A stretch of DNA of 64,000 nucleotides from Cricetomys ansorgei (lineage: Eukaryota > Chordata > Mammalia > Rodentia > Nesomyidae): contig JAMJFZ010001133.1 of NCBI GenBank assembly GCA_026225945.1, forward strand, positions 372,001-436,000, in the 5' to 3' direction. The first letter of the stretch is position 1. Each line of letters opens with the position of its first letter. Position numbers and translations under genes: made by a program. The notes beneath the pieces were generated by a model. It was not told the DNA's origin. It searched no databases and saw nothing but the letters and a program-made list of their open reading frames with translations. This document shows, in pieces, positions 1 to 11,818 of this stretch.

Positions 1-140
1 TCTTTGTTGCTTCTTCATAACTGTAAGCTTGCTGTACGTATGAATCGTAAAGTAAATAGCTGAGCTGTAGATGGTCCTACGTGACAACTGTGAAAGGGTA
101 GTTCCACTCCCAAAGGGTTTGTGCCCTGCTGTTGTAGAGT
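1..140. repeat. URR1-like hAT-Charlie fragment
   Basis: Contains words shared with the copies at 29.7 and 37.9 kb (cttcataactgtaa, then a GGGT..TTC..CCAAAGGGTT end). Diverged and cut by the window edge. Confidence 0.5.
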
Positions 141-564
141 AACAAAAATATCTATTTTAGATCAACTGACACTGGAAACAAAGTCCAGCGAAGGCAGATT
201 GTGGGTTTGAAGCTCAAGTATCTAGAAGAATGAACTGCTTGGTAGAAACTCTGATCGACCCAACCAGAAAGGGTATTTGCTTTTCTGAGTTTTTTGGGTT
301 TCCTTTGCTCCTCCATATGGGATCTTTTACACTAATTCAGCAGAATGAACAGCTTTGCCTGATCACAGGCTATCAGCGTGATGACTGGCTGGCTGCATGG
401 GGAAGCTGATAGTCTTAGGTTTGGATAGACAGTCTTTGCAGTGTCCTTAGAACACACACACAGGAAGCTTTCAGCTTTATGAGAAATAATGACAATGGCA
501 ACATTTTGTTTAAGTTCATGCATGTGCCTATAAGAGTGCTTATGTTACTGAAATATAGTGGTAG

Positions 565-635
565 GGTATGTGTGTGTGTGTGTGTGTGTGCTTGTATGTT
601 TTCATGTGTGTTCTGGTACACGTGTGTGGGTGCAT
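565..635. repeat. (TG)n microsatellite
   Basis: An uninterrupted TG run at about 569-590 followed by looser TG-rich sequence. Confidence 0.85.
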
Positions 636-675
636 GTGCAAAGGTATATACCAGTCAGTAGGTTCTCAAAAGAAG

Positions 676-790
676 GCATGAAATTGGGAGGGAGATGTGG
701 GAGAAGTTGGAGGGGGAAACGCAAGTAGATATAATTATATTCTACTATATATATGTATGAAATCCTCAAAATTCTTTGACATTTAAAATT
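676..790 (+). mobile_element. Murid L1/HAL1-type 3' end fragment
   Basis: A purine-rich GGGAGGGAGATGTGGGAG segment followed by ATGTATGAAATCCTCAAA, the same ending as in the elements at 55.27 kb and, more loosely, 59.4 kb. Confidence 0.5.
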
Positions 791-874
791 TCATTTCCCT
801 CCCTCTTTAAAGTACAGAAATTCTCTAAACTCTTGAGACTTTCATACACAACTCCTGCAGGTTACACTGTGAAT

Positions 875-1012
875 CTTAGTCACCAGGCTGAGTCAGGAAG
901 ATTGCTACCTTGAGGCCAGTCTGGTCTACACAGTGAACCAGGCTGTCCTGGGATACATAGTGACACTGCCTTGAAACCAAACCAACCCAAACCAAACAAA
1001 ATATAAATAAAA
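875..1012 (+). mobile_element. B1 SINE
   Basis: GAGGCCAGTCTGGTCTACA followed by a CCTTGAAACCAAACC tail and A-rich end; the 5' part is degenerate. Confidence 0.8.
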
Positions 1013-1214
1013 GAGCCAGGTGCAGTGCACTTGTGTTATGATCTCACCCATGGCAAGCCTAGAAAGGCAAAACTACTAAGAAATCTAATTAGTGGTTGTT
1101 GAAGGTGGGGAGGAGGGAGAAAGTGATTGGGAGTCGGCAGTGAGCCTCAAGAGTCTCAGAAAATATTCCTCATCAGTTATGCCAGTGGCTTTATCAGACT
1201 CATCAGACTATCCC

Positions 1215-1362
1215 AAACTTCCCAAGCGTGGTGGCATACACCTAGAGTTACAGCACTCGAGAGGCTGAGGCAGGAGGATCAAGGCCATTCTCAGCTACAA
1301 AGTGAGTTCAAGGGTAGCTTGGGCTACATGAGTCCATCTGAAAAAATAACAAAATCAAAATT
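1215..1362 (+). mobile_element. B1-family SINE
   Basis: GTGGTGGCATACACCTAGAG, GAGGCTGAGGCAGGAGGATC and GGGCTACATGAG in the expected order, with an A-rich tail. Confidence 0.85.
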
Positions 1363-1715
1363 CATTAAGAGTGAATATTAGTAGCTCTTGCTTTAAAATA
1401 CATTTAACAAGACTTGTGTTGAAGCAAACTGTATTTTTGGGTATTATAAGGGTTAATGAAATCTAAAATGTATTTATAATATCAGTAATCAACAAAGCAC
1501 TCAAGGAGCCCAGCTAATCGTTGTTGTCCATAGCTTTGTGTGGAAAATTAAGATCTATCACTCTGAGTTAAGATCTAAATAATGAAGGAAAGGATAAAAC
1601 TAAAATAAATAAGCAATTCAGTTAACAAAACCTCACCTGTAGAGTCAATATCTGAGACAAAATCAGAATTTTTAAAAACAGAAATTTTAAAATCAGAAAA
1701 AAACAACAGAATTTT

Positions 1716-1852
1716 ATGTATGTGTGTGTTTCCACATATATGGAAGTCCATATATGGAGAGTCTTTCCTCCTCCTACCATGTGGGTTCCAGATATTGACC
1801 TCAGGCTTGGCAGTAAGTAGCTATATACTCTCTGAAGCATCTTGCCAGCCCC
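1716..1852 (-). mobile_element. B2/B3-type SINE (diverged)
   Basis: Reads TG-rich tail, then CCATGTGGGTTCCAG and finally CATCTTGCCAGCCC on the plus strand, the reverse complement of a tRNA-derived SINE head. Confidence 0.6.
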
Positions 1853-1862
1853 TAACCAGAAT

Positions 1863-2760
1863 TTTTAACAAGCAAAGCTTACACCTCTATAACGATCCTA
1901 TGGAAATGCATTACACCCGTAGAAACTAAGGCAAGCTCAGTGTGAGGACTCTCAACACCCTATGAAAACTTACTGAGCTACAGATTGTGGTAGCTCCAAG
2001 GGATGATGCTGGTTAAAAGCTACAGATCAACACAGTGAGGAGAGTGGTGATGGATGATCAGCGCCTACATCCCGCTGGTTCAAAGCAACTGAAATAACAG
2101 AGGAAACACAGGACAGCACCATCAGGACTTGGGATGGAAAACAACAACGACAAGAGTCTCTTTTCTATCCATGTGCCATTTAGAGCAAGAGGGAAGTCTG
2201 AGAGGATACTTGAGAGTATATTTGCATACATCACCAAAAGATGTATTGAGAATGTCAAAGGAGCCTACAGATCAAGAAGCCCAAGGAGGATGGATCATGT
2301 GAGTTCTCTCCAACTTAAAATATCCTAATATACTTTCATATAATGCTTAATTTCAGTAGTTACCTGATAGGTACAAATTCAAATATTAATGCTCTATTAA
2401 CACACAACAAAATTTAGGGAGGTGGTAATTAAGCAACTGTTGGCAAAGATGTAGGGTGACAGGATCCTGTACAGCACTGGCGGAGTGGAAATGGGTAAAA
2501 CCACTTCAGAAGACTGGCACTAGATAGTAAAATCGCTAGTGGTCATACGCCCTACAATCCAATGTCTGTTTTATTAAAAAGAAATGCATGCAACCATGAC
2601 ATACGCAAAACAATAAAAACTATGTCAGTTACAGTATCTGAAGAGATTCCAAACAGAAATGAGTATCCAATGTAAAGTAGACTTTAAGGCATGGTACATT
2701 CAGTCAACAGTGGGCTACTATAATGCTACTATACCATGACACTATAATGCTACTGTAATA
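1863..2760. other. Downstream flank, no recognised feature
   Basis: AT-rich unique-looking sequence; short open frames only, with no codon pattern or homology I recognise. Confidence 0.6.
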
Positions 2761-2761
2761 C

Positions 2762-3094
2762 AGGGGTGGGGACACAGCTTGGTAGCTAAAGAAACTGCTG
2801 CTGAAGTGTAAGGGCCAGTTCAAATCCGTAGACGCCACACTGATACTGGGTGGGAGTTGCTGCCTGCCCATCAGTAATTCCAGCACTCAGAAGGCGGAGA
2901 TGAGATGTCCTAGGGCAAGCTGGCTTGCATTGGTGAGCCCTGGGTTCATTTCAGGAGGTCCTGCCTCAGAGAATAAAGTGAAGAACAACAATGAAGACTC
3001 CTAATGTCAACCTTGAGCCTCACCGACACACATGCAAACACAATTGCACAGACATAGGTGAATACATATATCCACACATTAAAAAAAAAAAAAA
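2762..3094 (+). mobile_element. tRNA-derived SINE, B4/ID-like composite
   Basis: Starts with a degraded tRNA-like head (GGGGACACAGCTTGGTAGC), has a central B1-like part (AATTCCAGCACTCAGAAGGC) and ends in ACACATGCAAACACA followed by a 14-base A run. Confidence 0.6.
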
Positions 3095-4065
3095 TCTTGA
3101 AAGAAATGGAAATCTAAGCTTGGTACAATTTCGAATTATCTTAGTTTAATAGTAGGCTGTTTCATTTACACGTTAGTGGAGGGATTGGAGATTGGCAGGC
3201 AGATGTCGGATCTTCACAGTAACGTTAGTACATACACTGCATGATAATGAAAATCTCAAAAAAATGTGACATGATTCTTGCATGTATTTCACTACTAGCT
3301 AGTATTTTTCCTGGTGCTGGCCAAGCCTCTGCAGAGTCCCCTGGCCTGTCTCTTTCACCCACCAACTGAACTCTACTTGGCCAAGAAGTGCTTTTAAAAT
3401 CCTGTGTCACTTACTTCTGCTCAAACACCTCCTATATTAAAATTGCTTAGAATAAGTTTTTTTTAATTAACTTAACAAGTGTATAAAAAAAAGAAACCTG
3501 GATGATTGCAGGGCAGTATGAGTTCCAGGCAATTAATTACATTAAATTATAAAGTCATGAAGCAAGAATAACTGCTGGCTTTCTCAGAAATCTCCCCTGG
3601 GAGAGTGGAATAGACATATACACATGGGCTTGATGTTCTGGTCAGTGCTGGGTTCTGCTGGGGAATGGTGTGTGGAGAAGGGACTCAGGCTTACCAAAGG
3701 AGGAGAACACAACTTTTATTTAGAAAATGATCCTTTTTTTTTTTTCAGAAAATTTAAAAATATTCAGGGTAAGAATGTAGTAAAACCAAGGGGCACACAC
3801 GTACACAGCTCACTGGGTCACAGTAAAGAGCTGTTGAGATACAGTACACGTCTGTCAGGAGAGGGATGAAAAACAGAGCAGCAAACACTTATCGAAGTTT
3901 TGCAAGCGATAAAGGCTAAATCTGGGTTTCCTGGCTTCCTTTGGATGGTGTTATATCTCGTTTCCCCACTCCCCCAATGTTTATTTAAAATTATAAACCT
4001 AAAACAAAGTCCTTACTGTAAGCACATCATGCATGAGAAACTACTTAAAAAAGGATAAAGACAAG
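3095..4065. other. Downstream flank, no recognised feature
   Basis: AT-rich sequence with short A and T runs (3489, 3731); no repeat family or gene recognised. Confidence 0.5.
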
Positions 4066-4088
4066 ACATCTTCTGTAAAGCAAATAGA

Positions 4089-4094
4089 TTTATT
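4089..4094 (-). terminator. Probable distal polyadenylation signal of Ankrd50
   Basis: AATAAA on the minus strand, followed downstream by the T/GT-rich stretch GATGTCTTGTCTTTATCC within about 35 bases. This is the usual arrangement for cleavage near 4065-4075. Confidence 0.55.
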
Positions 4095-7000
4095 ATGTAC
4101 TTCATGTACATCAGCATGTTTTCGCATAATATAATACAAGGAATAAAATAAAACTTTACACTGTGAAATTCAATGTACATTTTAGGTTATTTACAGACCC
4201 CCACACAGAGCGAACGACAGAAAGAAAGCATTTGTCGGCGACTACATTTGTGGAAAGTGGTGACAGAGGGAATTAAGCAAAACGAACAGTTGCATAGCCA
4301 AACAGCACACCGACTCGCTGGTGTCTCTGGAGTAAGGAACTGTTTTGGTTGAGGAATCTGGCAGAGGTGGGAAAGAACAGGACAAAAGGTATCGGTTGTA
4401 CACCATAGGGCACTGATTTCTGGTCCTCTCTTCCCCAAGGCTCCGCTGGAACCCTGCGGATGCTCACTTTCCTCCCGTTTCACCACCTGCCTCACCAGCG
4501 ACACTGACCTTCGGGAAGGGGGGATGAAGAGATGCTACAGAGACCTTATAAACACGCAACATCCTAAACAGCTGATTTACAAAATTTAAACATTTGAATT
4601 TCAAAAATAGCTATTTATTAGTGTTTTACTGTGTGGGACTGTTTCTTATCTTTGTAATAAGAGCAGAAGCCATTGTTTTTTTTTTTTTTTTTTCCTATTG
4701 TGGCATTAACCACCCCCACCCCACTCCAAAATAAACACGCACAGTGGGTTGGCTGCAGCACCCTGGCCAGCCTGGTCCTCACCAGAAGCCATTTTTGTTC
4801 TCTTCTAAATCATAATTGATAAAAAAAAAAAAAAGAAAGAAAAAAGAAACACCCCAAGGAATACTTACAAGGACACTATTTTTCCAACAACTGTTCCATG
4901 CATGTAAAGATGGACACGAAAACACTTGGAAAACACAAGTCCCTAATGGCATGAGCTGTCTTTGCCCTTTGGTCACAAGGTGCAATTTTGTAAAAGCAAT
5001 AAAATTAAATAAATATGATTTCAATAATTCAAGGCTAGTAGAAAAACTGGCAGCTTTCAGAGTTCTCTTCCTCAAAAAAATAAAATACACCTAATAACAA
5101 GAGGCTCCTCTTCTAAGATAAATGTGTGTATTAGATGGAGCCATACTGGTTCTAGTTACGAGGTGTGTTCACACTTATCAACAGATTCAGAAACACTTTC
5201 AAGGCTGCCTTGCAAGTCCTGTTAAACGTCATTAATCAGCATCCCATAGGGACAATTCAATCCTTGAAACATTCACATTTGACTTGTCGGTATCAACCGT
5301 GTCGTCATTTCAACTTTGAGTGAGCTTATCAGCTACCCCCCATCCTAGATATGACTGACAGATGACACGCAGGAAATGAGTCTGGATGACACTGAAAAAC
5401 AAAAAACAAGGCAAGGCTTACACAAAGACGCAAGTGAGAAACACTCATCACAAGCAATTACACATCTGAGCTTCCACGAACAACGCTACATAGGCCCTTC
5501 ACACGGGATGACCACTCCTGGCCGCGCGTCAAAACATTCCAAAGTTTTCAGTAGTAGCAATGGTTTTGTGCTCAATTTCCAAATTCTCTTTCCTCATTCC
5601 GCCTTAGCAACAGCATGTAGAGAGCACAGAATCTCCAAGGCCTGGGAGATGAACAGGACTCGCTCAAGAATGAGACCATCCTTGGCTTCTTCCGAATCAT
5701 CCTGCCGAACATTTGCACAATCCATCTGAGCTGCTTCACATTTCTTGGTGCAAAGGTGCCTCCCTTAACCATGGCACTTGGCCACTCTATGTGCAACTGT
5801 GCAAAGAGGAGAGCAGGAAAGAGTATGTGGCTAGAAAAGTGCAAGCCCATCACTTCTATCAAACAGGAAAATACATGTGCTGTGGCAGATGGTTAGTGGC
5901 GTGTGTCACTTGGGACGGACAGCACACGGTACATTCAAGAACATCCACCCCACCAAGCCATTCAAATTTCTGACTGGGGCTAATTTGGCCATGCAAGTAA
6001 TTGGCAAGTGGAAACAGTTCAGAGCAGTGAGCAGTCAATGACACCGATAGGTTACATTTCATTCAGCTGGAGGAGGTGAAGGCAGCCCGTGAATGGTTCA
6101 GGGATCAGAGAGTCTTAGCTCTGGAGCTCTGTCTTAGCTGGACCTGGAAATTCTGCCTGCACATGTGCCCCAGACGCTAACTGCTCCATCCCTGAGAAAT
6201 GTCCAAGCTTCAGGAATGATGGTCCATCTTGCAGGTGGGATGCCAGGCGGGTGGAAGATGGCACAGAGCCTCTGTGGATGCACAGAGCTCTTCTGCCTAG
6301 AGTCGGAGTGGCTGGTGTCAGCCTGTTCTGTCACATTCAGTCCAACACAAACAGTACCTGACCAAAAAACCAAGATTTAAACTACCAGAGTGACTCTCTA
6401 ACCACCAGAACTGATGCCGGTGGGACACTCGTCACAAAGTCAGTTTTTACCTCCACGTGGCGTCAACACAGAAACTCATTTTTATCCAATGCTGAAGGTT
6501 AGCGGACAAAAGACAGTTGCAAGAATTGCTTTATTGAGTAACATCTTTAAGTACACAAGAACCAGCACACCAGACAATGCGATGGGACTGAGTACACGCC
6601 ACAACGCAGAAAACAATAAATACGGAGACGCCTGACTGTGGCACATGCACGTTTACCAAATGGGAAAATACTCAAAACCGGGTTTGGTTGTATCAGGAAC
6701 TGCAGTTTACATCTGCATTCATTCGGTGTGAAGGAGACTGCTTCAGCATGGGGTTCCGCTGAGAAGGGCAGCCTTACTGGGTAGGCACATGACAGTAAGT
6801 CAGGAAACAGTACTGAGGGAGTCACAGTCTCTTCAGCACGTCCGCAGGCATTTTGCTTCCAACTGGCAGCTGAATGGCCGTTCTAATGACAACGCCCCCT
6901 GTTTCACAGAAGGGGAAACTAGAAAAAAATAAAATAAATTATTTTCTACACTGTTCTTATAACGACGCAGTTTTAATACCTGATAAAAGAGTATGTGTAT

Positions 7001-7205
7001 CCATTTACTATTTATACATTTTAGTATGTAAAGAACAATTTCAATACTTACACATCAGAAATTCATCATTCTACAAATATTTACCTTATATCACATTTTT
7101 ACTATTTGACATACACACAGTACTTCCTGAGTGTGACTGTCACTGAAAGTCAGGTGCTCTGCAAAGTCACTGGACGTCAGACAAGTTGCTTAATGAAATG
7201 TTCAC

Positions 7206-7211
7206 TTTATT
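7206..7211 (-). terminator. Possible proximal polyadenylation signal in the Ankrd50 3' UTR
   Basis: AATAAA on the minus strand about 1.07 kb after the stop codon. A second copy lies at 6535-6530. Use would give a short 3' UTR; no downstream element was clear enough to rank the two. Confidence 0.3.
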
Positions 7212-7854
7212 TATAACACGGACAAGGCCTCTGAGGGAGCACCTGGAGGGTACAATGAGCACCTGGCTACTTCTCCACCCACTTTTACCTATGCAGTGAA
7301 ACCTCCTTTGAGGTGAGGAGAATAAAAACATTCTTATTTAATAAAAAAAATACTACTGATCTGAACATAAAAATACGCTATCCATTTCTTGCCACTAAAT
7401 ATGTAAATAAATAAATATGATAAACCCATACCCTTCACCATGGTCCACACCTGCTCATGTTACATGTCAACACTACTTATATTTTTACGAGAGCTATCAT
7501 AATAAAACTTGATTACTGATTCAAACAGTAATCCATGATCTGTTTCCAACAAAGCAATTAACATTTATTAACTGCCCCAGTGTTTCCAAACCAAATGATA
7601 AATACTTAAAAATCACTCCTGTTCTCCGTCAGAAATCTCCTGATAGAGGGAGATGATGATAAAGAAAAAATCTCTTAGCACTGATAAACGATATATTCAT
7701 CTGTTCATCTACTTATCCAATACATTTTTACTGAGAGACCGTCACAGGTTCAAACAGTATTCCAAGACCATGAACATAGCATCGGAGAGAAACACATCCC
7801 TTCAGTCTAGCATTGTGAGTGGGAAAAGAGAGGGGATATACAGACTAGATTGAG

Positions 7855-8075
7855 CATCGATGTATCATCTATTGTGTATCATCTGCCATGCATTGTCTCT
7901 GTCTATCTCTGTTACCTATCTATGTCTATTACCATTATTATTACTATTATCCATCCCGTCACCCACGTAGCTACACATCTATTACCAATCTATCATCTAT
8001 GTCTATTACCTGTCTACGTATCAGCCAGTGAATCACTATCAACTATTGCCTACTAGCTATCATTTATCTGTGCAT
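7855..8075. repeat. Degenerate TATC/TATT-rich tract in the 3' UTR
   Basis: Repeated TATC, TCTAT and ATTA words without a perfect run: an old tetranucleotide microsatellite just downstream of the stop codon, inside the transcribed region. Confidence 0.6.
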
Positions 8076-8276
8076 CTGTACACGGATCTAGCAATCCTAC
8101 ACCACGTAAGCGCTTTGGGTAAGTGTAGAGCTTGGAGAACTCACACTGAACAGACCGTCCTTGAACACACACTTCGGGAAGGTGCCTGGAGGGCCTTAAG
8201 AACACCCCAGAAGGGCCTTTTATGTGAGGGAAATGACACTTTGGTTCTTTTATTCTCTGCACTGTATCCTTACCTC

Positions 8277-11200
8277 TCACAAGGGCGTTTCCTTTTTGTA
8301 GTTGAAGCTGGGGTCGGAGCCCTCAATCTGGAGCTTGAGGGCTTGTTTCAGGTTCAGCTCTGTCTCTGAGGGAGGGAAGCCCTCCAGCACCTCCTGATGC
8401 CCCCTCTCCTGCACTGTTCGAGGGACGGAGACCCTGCCCAGGAACACCTGGTTGCTCTGCAGATGGTAATTGGGGTTTGTCATTATCCCATTCCTCTTCT
8501 TCTGCTCACCGCTCTGCTGGTGGATGAGAAACTGTGGCTGGGCGCGGCTGCCATCCTGAGGGGAAGGTACTACGATTTTACACTGAGAATCCCCCGGCGT
8601 CTGTTTAGGTGGGCTACTCCCAGACTTGGCGACAGGTCCTCTTTTGTCAAACTGAGTCATTTCGTACTCTAGAACCTTTGGCTGTGAGGAATTATTTTGT
8701 TTAGCTTTCTTCCCAGCTGACCCAGACTTGCTGGAGTTTTCCGACTTGCCTCCTTTATTTGATTTTGTTGACTTCAGACTTGGTTTCACTTGGCTCCATT
8801 CAAACTCACTACTGGGAGAATTATGGCTGTGTCCTAAGGACTGGGTTGTGGAAGAGGGGGACACGACCGACTGCCTGCTCCTGCTGCGCGGCAGCGAGTG
8901 CTGTTGGATCTGTTCCGTGAACGACAGGCTGTGGAAACTGTCAATGGGCACCGTTTGAGCCGTGGCTGTGGAGGAAGTCGTTCTCAGAGATGAATTCTTT
9001 GAGCTTTTGAGGGAATTGTTGGACAGAGACGACTTCTGCCGGTCCACGGTAGAGTCTGGAGACTCTGATGGAGAGCTAAAGGCATGAGCAGGCCCGTTGG
9101 GAAGGCCCCGGAGGGAAGGCTGCAGGTCCCCTCCACCAGTACCGCCAGAGCTGTTGGACCTGATGGTTAGAGACTGCATCTTGGACGGTGCCGACTGCGG
9201 AGGCTTCTGCTCCATGGTGTGGACAGGGGAAGGGGAGCAGCCATTCAGACTGGAAGCACCGTATTTTTCTAACAACTTAATGATCTGAGAATGCCCGTTT
9301 TTGGCTGCCACCCTCATAGCAGTACGTCCAAATTGGTCGGCGTGATTGGGGTCAGCGCCATGCTCCAGCAACACCTGCACCACGTCCACATGTCCCTCCT
9401 GGGCCGCAATGCAGAGGGCTGTGGCACCTTGGTTGCACGTGTGGTCCACCACGGCGCCGTGCTCTATCAGAAGCTGGACCACTTTGACGTGGCCCTGCCA
9501 GGCCGCGGACTGCAAGGCTGAGCGCTTCTCATTGTCTGCTGCATTGACGTCGGCATGGCAGGCAATGAGCACCTGCACCATCTCCACGTGACCCTGCCAG
9601 CAGGAGACGTGCAGCGCTGTCCTTCCCTCCGCGTCGCTGGCCTCCACATTTGCACCATTTTCCAAAAAATACTCGGCCATCGTAAGCTGGTTCTCTAAGG
9701 CCAGTATGTAAAGTGTGGGCCGCCCGTCAGCGTCTTTGTAGTTCACATCGGCTCCGTGGCTGAAGAGTAATTCCACAATGTCCCGGTGTCCTTCCAGGGC
9801 AGCCACACGCAATGCATTTCTCCCGTCATAGCCTCTCTGATCAATGTTGGATTTGTTCTCCAGCAGGATCTGGACACAATCGTAATGGCCCTCCTGTGAG
9901 GCCAGAATGAAGGGGATGCGCCCGTCATTGTCAATCTCATTTGTCCTAGCACCTTGTTCGATGAGAGCCTCGCATATTAACCTGTGACCCTCAAAGGCTG
10001 CCATGTGTAGAGGTGTCCAGCCTGCATCATCTCGGTGGCTCTCATCCAAGCCTCTGTCCAGGAGAGTGCGCACCACCTCCACGTTCCCCTGTGCAGAAGC
10101 TATGCTGAGGACTGTCCGGCCTTCGCTGTCGATGCTGTCCACGGCTGCGCCCCAGAACAGAAGCGTGTTGACCACGGAAGCGTGTCCCATGGAAGCTGCA
10201 GCCAGCAGGGGTGTGCGCCCGTTGTTATCTGTGTGATCGACATCGGCTCCTCCTTCTAGAAGCAGGTCCACCACATCCACGTGTCCTTCGTAGGCCGCCA
10301 CCAGCAGGGGGGTCATGCCATCCTTGTCACAGTGATCTACCTCAGCCCCTCGATCAATCAAAAGGCTCACGACTGACGCGTGCCCTTTGCTTGCAGGCAC
10401 ACACAGCGCAGCCACTGAGAGAGCCGTTCTGCCATCCACGTCCTCGTGGTTTACCTCCGCACCGTGGTCCAGCAGGTGCTCTACGATCTCCCTGTGGCCC
10501 ATGTATGCTGCAGCTATCAGTGCAGTCCTCCCTTCATTGTCAGCTTTGTTCACCTCGGCACCGTGTTGCAGCAGGTTCAGGACGATGTCCTCATGTCCAC
10601 CCCAGGCTGCGGCACGCAGAGCCGTCCGGCTGTCTGCATCTGCACAGTCTACCTTTACGCCAGCGTAAAGCAGGGCAGACACAACCTCGGTATGGCCCCC
10701 CCAAGCAGCAGACCTCAGCGCTGTCCAACCGTCCTGATCGGTATGATTGATATTGGCTCCACACCCAATCAAACAGTTAACTACCTTTGTGTGCCCTTGT
10801 CTAGCAGCTAGAGTGAGTGGTGTGTGTCCGTGGGCATCTTCAATCTCTAAATCGGCTCCTCTGGAGACAAGCAAATTCACAACATCCAGACTGCCACTGT
10901 ATGCGGCATTGGCCAGCAGAGTTCTCCCATTGGAATCACACTGATTGACAGAAGCCCCATTATCCAGTAATGTCCGAATGGAGTCCTCTCTCTCGAGGGC
11001 TTGTCGGACAATGCAGGAGGTACGATCATCCTCACTGTTGACATGAGCGCCGGCTCGGATGAGCAGCTGGAGCACTTCTTGTTCCTTGGGTATCAAGGTG
11101 GACAGGGAGTCCTTGACCGGAGTGCCATTCCATATCATCCACAGTGCCAGTTCAGCTGGCTCCAACTGCAAATTTGAATTAATCAAGTGCAAGGCAAATT

Positions 11201-11818
11201 CTTGTGCTTCCAGTGGTGTCAGGTTGCGGGCCTGGCAGGTGTAGCTCATGGCCAGCATCCTGTGTCCTTCTGCAGCGTTACACAGGTACTTCTGGGTGCA
11301 GTGCTTCACATCCAAAAGCCACTCGGCAAAGCTGTGGTGAAAGAGGATCTTGGTGCTGCCCAACCCATCCACCAAGAGCTTGGAGAGAACGTCCAGCTTG
11401 CGCTGAAAGTCTTCCAAAGTTAGAGACATATTTTTGGTCCACACGGCATGGTATAACTCCGTCATGGTAAGGGGCCGGCAGGCCGCAAGGATCACGTTTA
11501 GAATGGGCTGAACTTTGGCAAACTGCTTCCGGACAAAAAGTCTCTGACAGAGCCAGAGATAGAGACCATTCAGAGTTCCTGGGATGTCTCGGATCTCCCG
11601 AAGCATGATGAAATTCTCTACAACTCCATCCAGCACGCGCTCTAGGTACAGGAAGCACCCGCTGCTCTTGATGTGCAGCTGGTTCAGAGTCTCAGCCGTC
11701 TCCTTGGTGAGGTGCTGCCGAAGTGCCTCCTCTTGATCTAGCCGGTGGAGGATGTACTGCTGCACATCCTTGACGATGTATGCCTTCCGAAGGTCATCCA
11801 AACTGATTTTCCGGAACC
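8277..11818 (-). CDS. Ankrd50: Ankrd50 exon 4 coding part: winged helix, ankyrin array, Ser-rich tail
   Basis: A 3542-nt uninterrupted coding block encoding residues 249-1427, with the stop TGA at 8279-8277. The acceptor is CATCTTCTGCAG|GGTTCC. The first ~180 residues include [12 protein letters not shown], typical of the region after the NTPase in TANC-like proteins. The ankyrin array spans about 11030-9246, mostly 33-residue units of the form DGRTAL..AA..GH..VV..LL..GA.V. One repeat (residues 708-745, about 10439-10326) carries about five extra residues (LCVPASK at 719-725). Another (residues 944-976) has lost the GH motif. The last ~320 residues are rich in Ser, Gln, Lys and Pro and end ETPL. 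The open frame above 11818 is intron and not part of the protein. Confidence 0.97.

Larger units (their letters stand above)
4070..8276 (-). other. Ankrd50: Ankrd50 3' untranslated region (about 4.2 kb)
   Basis: The sequence after the stop is largely free of recognisable transposons, unlike the DNA on both sides, which fits a retained UTR. It contains a degenerate TATC tract soon after the stop, AT-rich segments at 6.9-7.6 kb, and a 23-base T run (plus strand) around 4.68 kb. Minus-strand AATAAA signals lie at 7211-7206, 6535-6530, 4619-4614 and 4094-4089. I take the last as the main end because a T/GT-rich stretch follows and SINE/L1-bearing DNA begins soon after. Short frames in this region look non-coding. 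The exact end is an inference. Confidence 0.7.

Noticed and set aside
10003..10811. Plus-strand frames opposite the ankyrin exon
   Set aside because: Antisense shadows of a strongly conserved coding exon.
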